54,802 nt of DNA, taken from positions 1-54,802 of the forward strand of contig NZ_BCTN01000023.1 of NCBI RefSeq assembly GCF_001571305.1, read 5' to 3'. Both the position numbers and the translations under genes were made by a program. How positions within the stretch are numbered: the stretch's first letter is position 1; every line of letters begins with the position of its first letter. This DNA is from Erwinia persicina NBRC 102418 (GTDB lineage Bacteria; Pseudomonadota; Gammaproteobacteria; Enterobacterales; Enterobacteriaceae). The notes under the pieces are model-generated. The model saw only the letters and a program-made list of their open reading frames with translations. It made no database searches and had not been told where the DNA came from. This document shows, piece by piece, positions 37,104 to 45,920 of the stretch.

Positions 37104-38144
37104 TTATAAAATTCGGGCTACAGGTATATCATCCCAGCGTGTTGTCCACGCAGGAGAAAGCATATCCCGCTTCATCTTCCATTCTGTTTGTATTCCCTGA
37201 GAAGCGAACCACACATTGCCCAGCCCGGACTGGTTGATACCGTCTAGTACCTTCATCAGCTGCGCGCTGTTTGCCCGCGGCTGCGCATCGTCAAAGAGAC
37301 TGAGCTGGCTGACCCCGTTAGGGGTGAAGTCATCGAGCATAATGCCCGCCTTCATATATCGCCGGTCATCAAGCCAGATGCGGTCCAGGCTGCGCATGGC
37401 CACCTCAATGATGTCACGGGTGTCCTGTGTGGGCAGCGTAAGCTTCTCACCGGCGGAGTTGCCATAAAATACTTCGTTCACGGCGTGCGGTGAAGTACGG
37501 ATGAATACGCTGATGCGCCGGCAGAACTGCCGCTCACCCCGGAGTTTTTCTGCTGCACGCGTTGCGTACTGACACAGTGCCTGCTGCATGGCCACTTTTG
37601 AAGTAATGCGTTCACCAAACGACCTGGAACAGCAAATCTGCTGTTTGGCCGGAGGCAGTTCCTCGATCGGGATACAGGATTCGCCGTTCAGTTCGCGCAC
37701 GGTTCTCTCCAGCACCACGTTAAAGTCTTTGCGGATGAGTGCAGGGTGCGCCCGCGCCAGCTGCAGGGCGTTACTGATGCCCATGATGTTCAGCCTTTTA
37801 CCGATGCGCCGGCCCACGCCCCAGACCTCCTCCACGGGCTGGTTGGCCAGCAGCGTTTCGGTGCGTTTCGGATTACCCGGCGTGAGCGCCAGCACGCCGC
37901 GAAACTGTTTCCACTCCTTGCTTGCCCACTGCGCGGATTTTGCCAGGGTTTTTGTCGGGCCCATACCGACACCTACTGTCAGACCCGTTGTCGCCAGAAC
38001 GTGCGCGCGCAGTCGCCGCCCGAAGTGCTCAAAGTCCTCGCAGCCATCGATGCCGGTCAGATCCAGGAACATCTCGTCGATGCTGTACTGCTCAACCCGG
38101 GGAGTCATTTCCTCAAGTGCAGTCATAACTCTCTGACTGAGACT
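37104..38144 (-). pseudogene. umuC: umuC, 3' part, separated from its 5' part by an 11-kb insertion
   Basis: This encodes the C-terminal ~345 residues of the Y-family polymerase subunit UmuC: SQRVMTALEEMTPRVEQYSI, DEMFLDLTG (catalytic acids), the thumb and little-finger parts (HFNVVLERTVRELNGE-like, ICCSRSFGERIT) and a DinB-like tail. Its N-terminal 78 residues lie at 49094-49330. The coding frame is recognisable to about 38144. As it stands it lacks the first catalytic Asp and is inactive in translesion synthesis. Confidence 0.93.
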
Positions 38145-38390
38145 GTGATTTATGTGGAATGCAATTTAAACAAAAAAATAAGTTACCATTCCTCTGAAGT
38201 TTATTTTCTGAACAGGAATTATTCAGCCTTGAACCACTTCGGTATGCTTACTGGCAGGGAGGAAAGTTGACGGGTGGTAAGACATAGCCGGAAAATCGAT
38301 TTCCCCGCCGGGATTTAATCTGCCATGCTTATTCTGAAGCCCTCAATCGGGCAATGCGCTTTTATCTTTCACTTTATGCAGGAAGAAATA

Positions 38391-39389
38391 ATGATAAAAA
38401 ATTACAGAATCCCGGGACTGACCGCGGTGGCATTTCTCCTCATAAGTACCATCGCAGGTGCTGCAGAAGCGCGCTGGACGTTTGACGGCGATATCCACAA
38501 CAATTCCCTTGCTGTCAGTCCCGATGAAAAAACGGCGGTGGCGTCCTACAGTGAGCGCTCAGACGTGGTGGTCTATGATCTGGCTGCCGGGAAAGTCAGA
38601 AAGGTGATGAAGGGCTACGTCACCCCCCGTAATGCACTTTTCTCTCCGGACGGTAAGGCCATATTTCTTTCTGACAGCAGTCTCGGCGTAGTCAAAAAAA
38701 TCAGCACCGGGACGCTTGACGTGGCGGCCACGCTGCCGCTGGGGCCCGGGGCATTCGGCACGGCCATAAGTCGTGACGGTCAGCGACTGTATGTGAATAA
38801 CGAGGCCGCCAGCACGCTCTCGGTGTATGACCTTACACATGACCGGCCCATTGCAGTTGTGACGGGTTTTGTCCAGCCCCGTCAGGGCATTAAAATCAGC
38901 CCGGACGGCAAAACCGTCTACGTCACCAACTTTAAGGGCGATAAAATTACCCTGGTTGATGCCGTGACGGGCGACATTCGCGGCGAGATAACCGGCTTCA
39001 GCAAGCTGCGCGCCATTTCTGTCAGCGCAGACGGCCGCACACTGTACGCGGCTAACAGCGGCAGCAACACAATCGCCGTGGTTGACACGCAAAAGCACGT
39101 CATTACGGCAACCATTCCCGTGGGTCAGGACCCTTACGGTGCCGCGCTGACGCCGGATAACCGCTATGTTTACAGCGGCAACCTTGGCGACAACAGCCTC
39201 TCCGTTATTGATACCGCCGCCGGTAAGGTGGTGTCCACCGTCACCGGACTGGATGCGCCCCGTCAGGCGATTGTCTTCAACAAGGACGGTACCCGCGCGT
39301 GGGTGCTGAATAAAGACCTCAGCATTGCGGTGGTTGACCTGAAAAAGAACCGTGTCATGGCCACGATTAAAAGCCCGCCGCAGACCTGA
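38391..39389 (+). CDS. secreted YVTN/NHL-type beta-propeller protein
   Basis: This 332-residue protein has a signal peptide (MIKNYRIPGLTAVAFLLIST, then IAGAAEA) and about seven blade repeats of the form SPDGKTVYVTNFKGD, DAVTGD. Such propellers are periplasmic and often of unknown ligand. The start at 38391 follows AGGAAGAAATA; the longer frame from 38325 lacks a signal. Its place in a fluoride island suggests a role in the periplasm, but none is known to me. Confidence 0.88.
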   Translation: MIKNYRIPGLTAVAFLLISTIAGAAEARWTFDGDIHNNSLAVSPDEKTAVASYSERSDVVVYDLAAGKVRKVMKGYVTPRNALFSPDGKAIFLSDSSLGVVKKISTGTLDVAATLPLGPGAFGTAISRDGQRLYVNNEAASTLSVYDLTHDRPIAVVTGFVQPRQGIKISPDGKTVYVTNFKGDKITLVDAVTGDIRGEITGFSKLRAISVSADGRTLYAANSGSNTIAVVDTQKHVITATIPVGQDPYGAALTPDNRYVYSGNLGDNSLSVIDTAAGKVVSTVTGLDAPRQAIVFNKDGTRAWVLNKDLSIAVVDLKKNRVMATIKSPPQT

Positions 39390-39539
39390 CGCGAAACCTC
39401 CCTTACTCCAGCGCAGTGACGATCCTTCGCAAAGTGGGGTGGTTAATCACTTTTATAGATTTATTTTAGCTAAATAACCTGTTTTAAAGATTTACTCTGA
39501 CATGCCTATAATCTTTCTGTCTACTCAGGAGATTCCGGC

Positions 39540-40700
39540 ATGAACGATAAAATATTCACCCTGCATAACGGTGCGCGTCCGCTGAGCGCGCTGAGCAGCC
39601 CGAAAGAGGCCATACGACAGTTCACGCCTAACTGGTTCGCCGCGACCATGGGGACCGGCATCCTGTCGCTGTCTCTGGCGCAGTTCCCCTGGCAGGTTCC
39701 GGGATTGCGCCTTGTCGCCGAGGGGCTCTGGATGTTTAACATCCTCCTGTTCAGCGTCTTTGCCGTGATGTATCTGGCCCGCTGGGTGATGTACTTCGGA
39801 GAGGCAAAGCGCATTTTCGGCCATTCAACCGTGTCCATGTTCTTCGGCACCATCCCGATGGGCATGGCGACCATCATCAATGGCCTGCTGGCGTTCGGTC
39901 TTCCGCGCTGGGGCGCAGACGTTATTCAGGTGGCACACGCCCTGTGGTGGCTGGACGTGGCGATGTCGCTGCTGTGCGGCGTGTGCATTCCCTACATGAT
40001 GTTTACCCGGCAGCAGCACAGTATTGACCAGATGACTGCCGTCTGGTTACTGCCGGTCGTGGCAGCCGAGGTCGCGGCGGTCAGCGGCGGCCTGCTGGCG
40101 CCGCACATTGCTGCCCCACACGCGCAGCTCGGCATCATTATTACCAGCTACGTGCTGTGGGCGTACTCCGTGCCGGTGGCGCTGAGCATCCTCGCCATTC
40201 TGCTGCTGCGTATGGCGCTGCACAAGCTACCGCACGAAAGCATGGCGGCCTCAAGCTGGCTGGCGCTGGGTCCGATTGGCACCGGCTCGCTCGGCATGCT
40301 GGTCATCGGCGGAGATGCGCCCGGGGTGTTTGCCGCGGCGGGCATGCCGGAAATCGGTCACATCGCGCAGGGCGTGGGGTTCGTTGCCGGCATTCTCTTC
40401 TGGGGCTGCGGCCTGTGGTGGATGCTGCTGGCCACGCTGATAACCGTGCGATACTTCCGTGAAGGCATCCCGTTCAACCTTGGATGGTGGGGCTTTACCT
40501 TCCCGCTGGGCGTGTACACCGTGGCCACGCTCAAGCTGTCTACCCTGATTGACCTCGCATTCTTTAAAGGCTTCGGTGCGCTTCTTGTCGTCATACTGGC
40601 GGCCATGTGGCTGCTTGTCGCGGTGAAAACAGTGCGTGGGGCATGGAGCGGTAAACTGTTTGTTTCTCCCTGTCTGGCAGGCCTGGATCGGAAGCCGTGA
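39540..40700 (+). CDS. TDT-family (TehA/SLAC1-like) anion channel or exporter
   Basis: This 386-residue protein has about ten membrane segments and the family signature FTPNWFAATMGTGIL at the N-terminus. Relatives include TehA, the SLAC1 anion channel and the Ssu1 sulfite exporter. TDT proteins move small anions, so fluoride or bifluoride transport is a reasonable guess but not shown. Its stop overlaps the start of the next gene. Confidence 0.88.
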   Translation: MNDKIFTLHNGARPLSALSSPKEAIRQFTPNWFAATMGTGILSLSLAQFPWQVPGLRLVAEGLWMFNILLFSVFAVMYLARWVMYFGEAKRIFGHSTVSMFFGTIPMGMATIINGLLAFGLPRWGADVIQVAHALWWLDVAMSLLCGVCIPYMMFTRQQHSIDQMTAVWLLPVVAAEVAAVSGGLLAPHIAAPHAQLGIIITSYVLWAYSVPVALSILAILLLRMALHKLPHESMAASSWLALGPIGTGSLGMLVIGGDAPGVFAAAGMPEIGHIAQGVGFVAGILFWGCGLWWMLLATLITVRYFREGIPFNLGWWGFTFPLGVYTVATLKLSTLIDLAFFKGFGALLVVILAAMWLLVAVKTVRGAWSGKLFVSPCLAGLDRKP

Positions 40701-41296
40701 GTGAAACCAGCACATCGATGCAGGACTCGTTTTTACGCGAGGAATGCCTCGCGGCAGTCACCGCGCCGCATGTGGCCGCGCTGAATCGCTGGGTCAGCGG
40801 CCAGCGTCAGGCCGGTGCAGAACTGCCGTGGTTTGATCCGGCTGACGGCGGGGTTAGGGCCGGACTGCTCGTCCTGCTGCAGTCGCCGGCGCGCAGCAGC
40901 CCGTCACCGCGGTTTGTGTCGCGTGATAACCCGGGGCCGGCCCAGCAGAACCTTGGGCGGTTTCTGGCGGAAGCCGGTATTTCGCGTCAGGACAGCGTGC
41001 TGTGGAATACGGTGCCCTGGGTCAGTCACGGGCTGCAGAAACGGCCGTCAGCGGCGGACATCCGCAGAGGCTGCGCCTTGCTTGAGGACGTGCTGGCGTA
41101 TCTGCCCGCGCTGCGCGTGGTGGTGCTGGCCGGTGCCGTAGCGGCTCAGGCCCGCGGGACGGTCAATCATCTGTACCCCGGCGTCCCCGTGTTGACGATG
41201 CCGCACCCCAGTCCGCTTTCGCTCTGCACGAGTCCGGCGGTGACGGAAAACATTCGCCGGGTACTCTGCGAGGCACGGGCTGCGCTGGCAGGCTGA
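40697..41296 (+). CDS. uracil-DNA glycosylase-superfamily protein
   Basis: This 199-residue protein has the N-terminal motif LLVLLQSPARSSPSPRFVSR, VLWNTVPW in the centre and the C-terminal catalytic-type HPSPLSL. Members remove uracil or other damaged bases. It overlaps the TDT gene by four bases, so the two form an operon. Confidence 0.85.
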   Translation: MSETSTSMQDSFLREECLAAVTAPHVAALNRWVSGQRQAGAELPWFDPADGGVRAGLLVLLQSPARSSPSPRFVSRDNPGPAQQNLGRFLAEAGISRQDSVLWNTVPWVSHGLQKRPSAADIRRGCALLEDVLAYLPALRVVVLAGAVAAQARGTVNHLYPGVPVLTMPHPSPLSLCTSPAVTENIRRVLCEARAALAG

Positions 41297-41315
41297 GGGC
41301 GCCAGCAGAATAATA

Positions 41316-41344
41316 CTGACAGGTTTTGCAACCGGCTCTATACT
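41316..41344 (+). promoter_or_regulatory. sigma70-like promoter of the fluoride operon
   Basis: CTGACA (41316-41321), a 17-bp spacer and TATACT (41339-41344) predict a start near 41351, just before the riboswitch. Confidence 0.8.
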
Positions 41345-41352
41345 CATATGAC

Positions 41353-41466
41353 AAGGTGATGGCGTTCCACCTTTCCCAACCGCTCCGTTCCGGAGCTGAT
41401 GACGCCTGATGCGACTCTTGATTTTCAGGAGGTGCGTCAGGCCGTCCTTACTTTCTTCCCGGCCTG
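41353..41466 (+). promoter_or_regulatory. fluoride riboswitch (crcB motif) and expression platform
   Basis: The aptamer has stem 1 AAGGTG / CACCTT (41353-41358 / 41368-41373) and stem 2 GCTCCG / CGGAGC (41382-41387 / 41391-41396). The diagnostic pseudoknot joins GGCGT in loop 1 (41361-41365) to ACGCC (41402-41406). The conserved AACCG and GCTGATG segments are present. Downstream, GCCTGATGC can pair with GCGTCAGGC (41434-41442), which competes with CAGGCC / GGCCTG (41438-41443 / 41461-41466), as expected of a switch. Whether it acts on transcription or translation is not settled. Confidence 0.93.
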
Positions 41467-41493
41467 CGTACTTCCCTCTTCGGGGAGAGACCT

Positions 41494-42402
41494 GTGATAC
41501 ACGTTTTTGGCCACATCAATCCTGACAGCGACGCCATCTGCACGGCCTTCGTCACCGCGCACTGGCTGACCGGGCGCGGCATGGACGCCCGCGCATGGCG
41601 TCTTGGCGAAGCTAACCGCGAAACCCATTTTATCTTTGACACCGCCGGACTCACGCTGCCGCCACGGCTTGATATTCCGCTACAGGATGAACGGGTCTGG
41701 CTGGTCGATTTCACCGAGCCGGCGCAGGGACCTGACGACCTGCTCCGGAGCAACATCGTGGGGATCACTGACCACCACCGGCTGGGCGGACTGATAACGC
41801 AACTGCCGCCGGAGGTACACATACGCCCGCTTGGCAGCAGCGCCACGCTGCTGTGGCTGCTTATGAACGCTGAAGCGCGACGCACGCTGCCCCCGACGCT
41901 TGCCATTCTTCTGCTGGGTGCACTCCTGAGCGACACCGTGAATCTTCGCTCGCCCACCACGACCGAAGACGATATCCGTTCGGCTACCGAGCTGGGCGTA
42001 CTGTCCGGCGTAAACCGCAGAGCCTTCGCCCGTGACCTCCTTACGGCAAAAACTGACGTCAGCGGCCTCAGCGCACAGCTGCTGCTGGACAGGGACCTCA
42101 AGGCCTTCGTCATTGCCGGCACTGACGTGCGCATCGCCCAGATTGAGGTCAGCTCCCCGTCACAGGTTGCCACCGTGATGGACGACCTGCTCGCTGCCCT
42201 GGCGTATCTGGCAGACCAGTCGGGTGCTGGTTTGGCGGTGCTGATGCTGACCGACATCCGGGCCGGGTTTTCAACGCTTTATTTCGCCGGGCGGGAGAGC
42301 GTTAACGCGGCCTCCTGCTCCGTACCGGGTATGCTCAGCCGCAAAAAACAGCTTCTGCCGTGGCTTGAGTCCCGCCTCAACCAGAACGGGAGTTCATTAT
42401 GA
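41494..42402 (+). CDS. ppaC: family II (Mn-dependent) inorganic pyrophosphatase
   Basis: This 302-residue DHH-superfamily enzyme hydrolyses pyrophosphate. Motifs are FGHINPDSDAIC (HxxxDxD), VDFTEP and ITDHHRLGG (DHH). Pyrophosphatases are classical fluoride targets, and ppaC-type genes are known members of fluoride-riboswitch regulons. It begins with GTG, preceded by GGGGAGAGACCT, and is the first gene behind the riboswitch. Its stop overlaps the next start. Confidence 0.95.
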   Translation: MIHVFGHINPDSDAICTAFVTAHWLTGRGMDARAWRLGEANRETHFIFDTAGLTLPPRLDIPLQDERVWLVDFTEPAQGPDDLLRSNIVGITDHHRLGGLITQLPPEVHIRPLGSSATLLWLLMNAEARRTLPPTLAILLLGALLSDTVNLRSPTTTEDDIRSATELGVLSGVNRRAFARDLLTAKTDVSGLSAQLLLDRDLKAFVIAGTDVRIAQIEVSSPSQVATVMDDLLAALAYLADQSGAGLAVLMLTDIRAGFSTLYFAGRESVNAASCSVPGMLSRKKQLLPWLESRLNQNGSSL

Positions 42403-42824
42403 CCTGCTACACCCATGCATTGATACTTGTGAACGATAAAGACGACGGCACCCTCCTGCTGAAGCGGGCGGTCGCGCTGGCGCAGCCGCTCGGCATGAAA
42501 ATCACCCTGGCCCACATCAGCGACGACTACCGGGAAATGAACTACGTGTCCGACAGCCTGATGGACGACGTCGTGTCGGAAGAGGTGCTGAAATCCAAAG
42601 CGTTTATGAGCGAGCTGGCGGCCTCCGTGCCTGAGACGGTAGACATGCGGGAGCTGGTGACCATGCGCCGCTTTGAGGACGTGGAGAAGTGCATCGCTGA
42701 GCTGGGCGTGGACCTCGTGCTTGCCGGGCACCGAAACCGCTTTATGGGAATGCTGACGTCCCGCTCGGCGGAATACATTAACCACCTCACGGTGGATGTG
42801 CTTATCACTCACCTGAATGACTGA
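42399..42824 (+). CDS. universal stress protein (UspA family)
   Basis: This 141-residue UspA-fold protein has the nucleotide-binding end GHRNRFMGMLTSRS (G-x2-G...G-S type). USP genes occur in other fluoride-riboswitch operons. It is coupled by a four-base overlap to the pyrophosphatase, and enolase follows after 15 bases. Confidence 0.92.
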   Translation: MTCYTHALILVNDKDDGTLLLKRAVALAQPLGMKITLAHISDDYREMNYVSDSLMDDVVSEEVLKSKAFMSELAASVPETVDMRELVTMRRFEDVEKCIAELGVDLVLAGHRNRFMGMLTSRSAEYINHLTVDVLITHLND

Positions 42825-42839
42825 ACCGGGAGAAACTCT

Positions 42840-44129
42840 ATGCGCTTTACACTGGATAACGTGACCGCCCGTGAAATTCTTGACTCTCGCGGCAACCCCA
42901 CCGTTGAAGTCGAAGCCCGGACCGTGGACGGAATGATGGCGCGGGCCTCGGTGCCTTCCGGGGCCAGCACCGGCTCGCGCGAGGCCGCTGAGCGCCGCGA
43001 CGGCGACGTACACCGTTTTGGCGGTAAAGGCGTACTGGATGCTGTCAGGACGGTTAATACGGAAATCTGCGAAGCCTTGCGCGGCAGGGACGTGCGCGAG
43101 CAGCGTCAGCTGGATAACATCATGCTGGCGCTGGACGGTACGCAGAGCAAGAGTCGGCTGGGTGCCAATGCCATTCTGGGCGTGTCGCTGGCGGTTGCCC
43201 GGCTGGCGGCACAGGCCTCGCACGAGCCGCTCTGGCGCTACCTGGGGGGCCTGCAGGCGAACCTGCTGCCCGTACCGTGCATGAACATTATCAACGGCGG
43301 CGTGCACGCCCGCGGTCAGGGCGCGGACTTTCAGGAGTTCATGATAGCGCCACACGGGGCACCCACGCTGCGCGAGGCCGTGCGTCAGGGCAGCGAGGTC
43401 TACCAGGCGCTGCGCCAGATCCTGCTGGACAAGAACCTGTCCGCGGCAGTCGGCGACGAAGGCGGTTTTGCGCCCGCCGTATCGTCGAACCGCGACCCGC
43501 TGGCGTTTATCGTGCAGGCCATTGAGAAGGCGGGGTACAGGCCCGGAGAAGACATCAGCATCTGCATGGACCCTGCCTCAAGTGAGTTTTTCGCAGACGG
43601 AAAATATCATCTGCGCACGGAGGGCAGTGCGCTGAGCGCGGCGGAAATGACGGCGTACTACGGCGAGCTGATGGACCAGTTTCCCGTCATTCTGCTGGAA
43701 GACGGCCTGGCAGAAGATGACTGGTCGGGCTGGAAGCATCTGCACCAGCAGCTTGCGGGCAGGGCCGAGCTGGTTGGTGACGACCTGTTTGTCACCAACG
43801 TGAAGTACATCCAGCGCGGCATTGACGAAAACCTCGCCAGCGCCGCATTGATTAAACTCAATCAGATAGGCTCGCTTAGCGAAACGCTGGACGCCGTGGC
43901 GCTCTGCCAGCGGCACGGGTGGGGCGCGTTCATGTCCCACCGCAGTGGGGAAACGACGGACACATTTCTTGCCGACCTCACGGTAGCCCTGCGCGCGGGA
44001 CACCTGAAAACCGGTGCGCCGTGCCGCGGCGAACGCGTGGAAAAGTACAACCAGCTGATGCGCATTGAGCAGGCGCTGGGTGAGGACGCTCACTATGCGG
44101 GGCTTCATGCGTTTGTGCGCCGCACGTAA
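42840..44129 (+). CDS. eno: enolase
   Basis: This 429-residue enolase (E. coli 432) has PSGASTGSREA, the catalytic-loop Glu in DPASSEFF, metal ligands in LLEDGLAEDDW and VGDDLFVTN, the catalytic Lys in LIKLNQIGSLSE and SHRSGETTD. It interconverts 2-phosphoglycerate and phosphoenolpyruvate. Enolase is strongly inhibited by fluoride with phosphate, so an extra copy may replace lost activity or be less sensitive. Its differences from the host enzyme cannot be judged here. Confidence 0.97.
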   Translation: MRFTLDNVTAREILDSRGNPTVEVEARTVDGMMARASVPSGASTGSREAAERRDGDVHRFGGKGVLDAVRTVNTEICEALRGRDVREQRQLDNIMLALDGTQSKSRLGANAILGVSLAVARLAAQASHEPLWRYLGGLQANLLPVPCMNIINGGVHARGQGADFQEFMIAPHGAPTLREAVRQGSEVYQALRQILLDKNLSAAVGDEGGFAPAVSSNRDPLAFIVQAIEKAGYRPGEDISICMDPASSEFFADGKYHLRTEGSALSAAEMTAYYGELMDQFPVILLEDGLAEDDWSGWKHLHQQLAGRAELVGDDLFVTNVKYIQRGIDENLASAALIKLNQIGSLSETLDAVALCQRHGWGAFMSHRSGETTDTFLADLTVALRAGHLKTGAPCRGERVEKYNQLMRIEQALGEDAHYAGLHAFVRRT

Positions 44130-44172
44130 CAGATCCACCGGACGGCCAGCGGCCGGCACAGGAGCACAGTCT

Positions 44173-44874
44173 TTGGCACCTTCAACGCTGATTCTCCTGC
44201 GCCATGGCGAAAGCCAGTGGAACCGGGAAAACCGTTTTACCGGATGGACAGACGTGCCGCTGACGGACCGGGGGCGGCAGGAGGCTGACCGGGCCGGTGA
44301 CGTGCTGCGGGACGCGGGCCTGCTGCCCGATCGGGTCTTCACCTCGGTGATGACGCGCTGTGTTCACACGGTCTGGCGGGTGCTGGACCGTCTTGGCCGC
44401 AGCTGGACGCCCGTGGACAAACACTGGCGGCTGAACGAGCGGCACTACGGTGCGCTGCAGGGGCTGAACAAGGAAGCGGCTGCCCGGATGATGGGTGCAG
44501 AGACCGTCCGGCTCTGGCGCAAAAGCTTCAGCGGCATTCCCCCCGCGGACGCAGGGGCTCCGGCGCAGCTGCGTCGGGACCCGCGCTACAGCCGCGTTGC
44601 GCTGGCCGACCTGCCTGCGACGGAAAGCCTGGAAATGACGCTGCGTCGCGTCATGCCCTACTGGCAGCACGCCGTGATGCCGCAGATACTCTGCGGAAGT
44701 ACCGTTCTGGTCGTGGCGCACGGCAACACGCTGCGCGCCCTGGCCGCCTTCCTGGACGGCATGCCACACGACAGCTTGGCACAGTTGCATATCCCGACCG
44801 GCGTGCCGGCCGTATACCAGATGGATGCGGCCGCACAGGTCGTTTCCCGTTATGTTCTGAATATAAAAAAATAA
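44173..44874 (+). CDS. gpmA: 2,3-bisphosphoglycerate-dependent phosphoglycerate mutase
   Basis: This 233-residue enzyme has the phospho-acceptor RHGESQWNRENRFTGWTD, NERHYGALQGLNK and a second catalytic His in VVAHGNTLRAL. It catalyses the step before enolase. A TTG start at 44173 after CAGGAGCACAG is chosen because the open frame from 44065 would overlap enolase by 65 bases and lacks family sequence there. Confidence 0.93.
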   Translation: MAPSTLILLRHGESQWNRENRFTGWTDVPLTDRGRQEADRAGDVLRDAGLLPDRVFTSVMTRCVHTVWRVLDRLGRSWTPVDKHWRLNERHYGALQGLNKEAAARMMGAETVRLWRKSFSGIPPADAGAPAQLRRDPRYSRVALADLPATESLEMTLRRVMPYWQHAVMPQILCGSTVLVVAHGNTLRALAAFLDGMPHDSLAQLHIPTGVPAVYQMDAAAQVVSRYVLNIKK

Positions 44875-44885
44875 AAGGAGTGAAC

Positions 44886-45260
44886 GTGAATCAGCTTTTT
44901 GCTGTCATCACCGGCGGTGCTTTAGGGTGTGTTATCCGCTGGCAGCTGGGCGCGCGCCTGAACGCGCTTTTTCCGGACCTGCCGCCGGGGACGCTGCTGG
45001 TCAACCTGCTGGGAGGGTTTATCATCGGAGCGGCGCTGGCGTATTTTCTGCGCCATCCCGGCCTCGATCCGGCCTGGCGGCTGCTCATTACCACCGGGCT
45101 GTGTGGCGGAATGACGACCTTCTCCACGTTCTCGGCTGAGGTTTTTGCCCTGCTGCAGTCCGGCAGCTATGCCTGGGCAGCCGCCTCGGTGCTGATACAC
45201 GTGCTGGGTTCGCTGGCCATGACGGCGGCCGGATTTTATATCATGACGCTGTGTGGTTAA
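44886..45260 (+). CDS. crcB: CrcB/Fluc fluoride channel
   Basis: This 124-residue protein has four membrane helices with hallmark segments GGALGCVIRWQLG, GTLLVNLLGGFIIG and TTGLCGGMTTFSTFSAE. Fluc proteins are dual-topology dimers that let fluoride out of the cell. AAAAGGAG precedes a GTG at 44886; an in-frame GTG at 44880 is too close to it. It is the last gene of the riboswitch operon. Confidence 0.97.
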   Translation: MNQLFAVITGGALGCVIRWQLGARLNALFPDLPPGTLLVNLLGGFIIGAALAYFLRHPGLDPAWRLLITTGLCGGMTTFSTFSAEVFALLQSGSYAWAAASVLIHVLGSLAMTAAGFYIMTLCG

Positions 45261-45271
45261 CCCGAGGGAGA

Positions 45272-45299
45272 CCTTAGTGCAGTGACCGCTGCACTGAGG
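45272..45299 (+). terminator. stem-loop after crcB
   Basis: CCTTAGTGCAG / CTGCACTGAGG pair over 11 positions with one G-T around TGACCG, twelve bases after the stop. The T-run is weak. Confidence 0.6.
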
Positions 45300-45393
45300 T
45301 ATATTGTTCAGAAGCGCTCTCTGCAGGCCAGACCTGACAGGGTTTACGCTTGTAATGCTTCCCGTACACCTGAGGCGCTGCTGTGAAAGAATT

Positions 45394-45807
45394 TCAGGCC
45401 TGCCTGTTCTGGTAAAGGTCCCAGCGATTGCCGTAGATGTCCTCAAATACGACAACCATTCCGTATTCTTCCTCCCGTGGCTCCTGAAAGAAGTGGACGC
45501 CTTTTGCCTTCATAGCATTGTAGTCGCGCCAGAAGTCGTCGGTCTGCAGGAACAGAAAAACCCGTCCGCCGCACTGATTGCCGATAAAGCCTTCCTGCCG
45601 GTCGTTCGACGCGCGGGCAAGAAGAATAGCACAGTCGCTGTCAGGGGCCGGCGTCACCACGACCCAGCGCTTACCCGGCTGCGGCGTGTCTTCAATGAGG
45701 GTAAAGCCCAGCTTATCGGTGTAGTACTCAATTGCACGATCGTAGTCATCGACCACGACCGCCACGTATCCCATACATCGCTTCTGTTTTCTCATCTGCT
45801 GCTCCAT
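45394..45807 (-). CDS. VOC-family (glyoxalase/bleomycin-resistance fold) protein
   Basis: This 137-residue protein has the VOC pattern: MGYVAVVVDDYDRAIEYYTD, KLGFTLIEDT, RVFLFLQTDDFW and the end VVFEDIYGNRWDLYQN. It is convergent with the fluoride operon, so it is not riboswitch-controlled. The substrate is unknown. Confidence 0.88.
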   Translation of the reverse strand: MEQQMRKQKRCMGYVAVVVDDYDRAIEYYTDKLGFTLIEDTPQPGKRWVVVTPAPDSDCAILLARASNDRQEGFIGNQCGGRVFLFLQTDDFWRDYNAMKAKGVHFFQEPREEEYGMVVVFEDIYGNRWDLYQNRQA

Positions 45808-45920
45808 CAGTTACGGCATTACGCCCGTTATAATCAGCTTTATATCAAATACGGCGTTCAGTTATCTGTACTGATTCTGCACTGATACCCTCAGACCTGA
45901 CATTGTAAGCATCTGAGCAG

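Noticed and set aside
38126..38126. umuC 3' part as an independent 340-residue gene starting at ATG 38126
   Set aside because: The frame upstream still reads UmuC residues, and the missing N-terminus lies at 49094-49330; the ATG is an internal methionine.
39521..40715. Minus-strand frames opposite the TDT transporter
   Set aside because: No start signals or motifs; the plus strand encodes a full membrane transporter.
41448..45455. Long minus-strand frames through the fluoride operon
   Set aside because: They are antisense shadows in GC-rich coding DNA; the plus-strand products carry complete family motifs.
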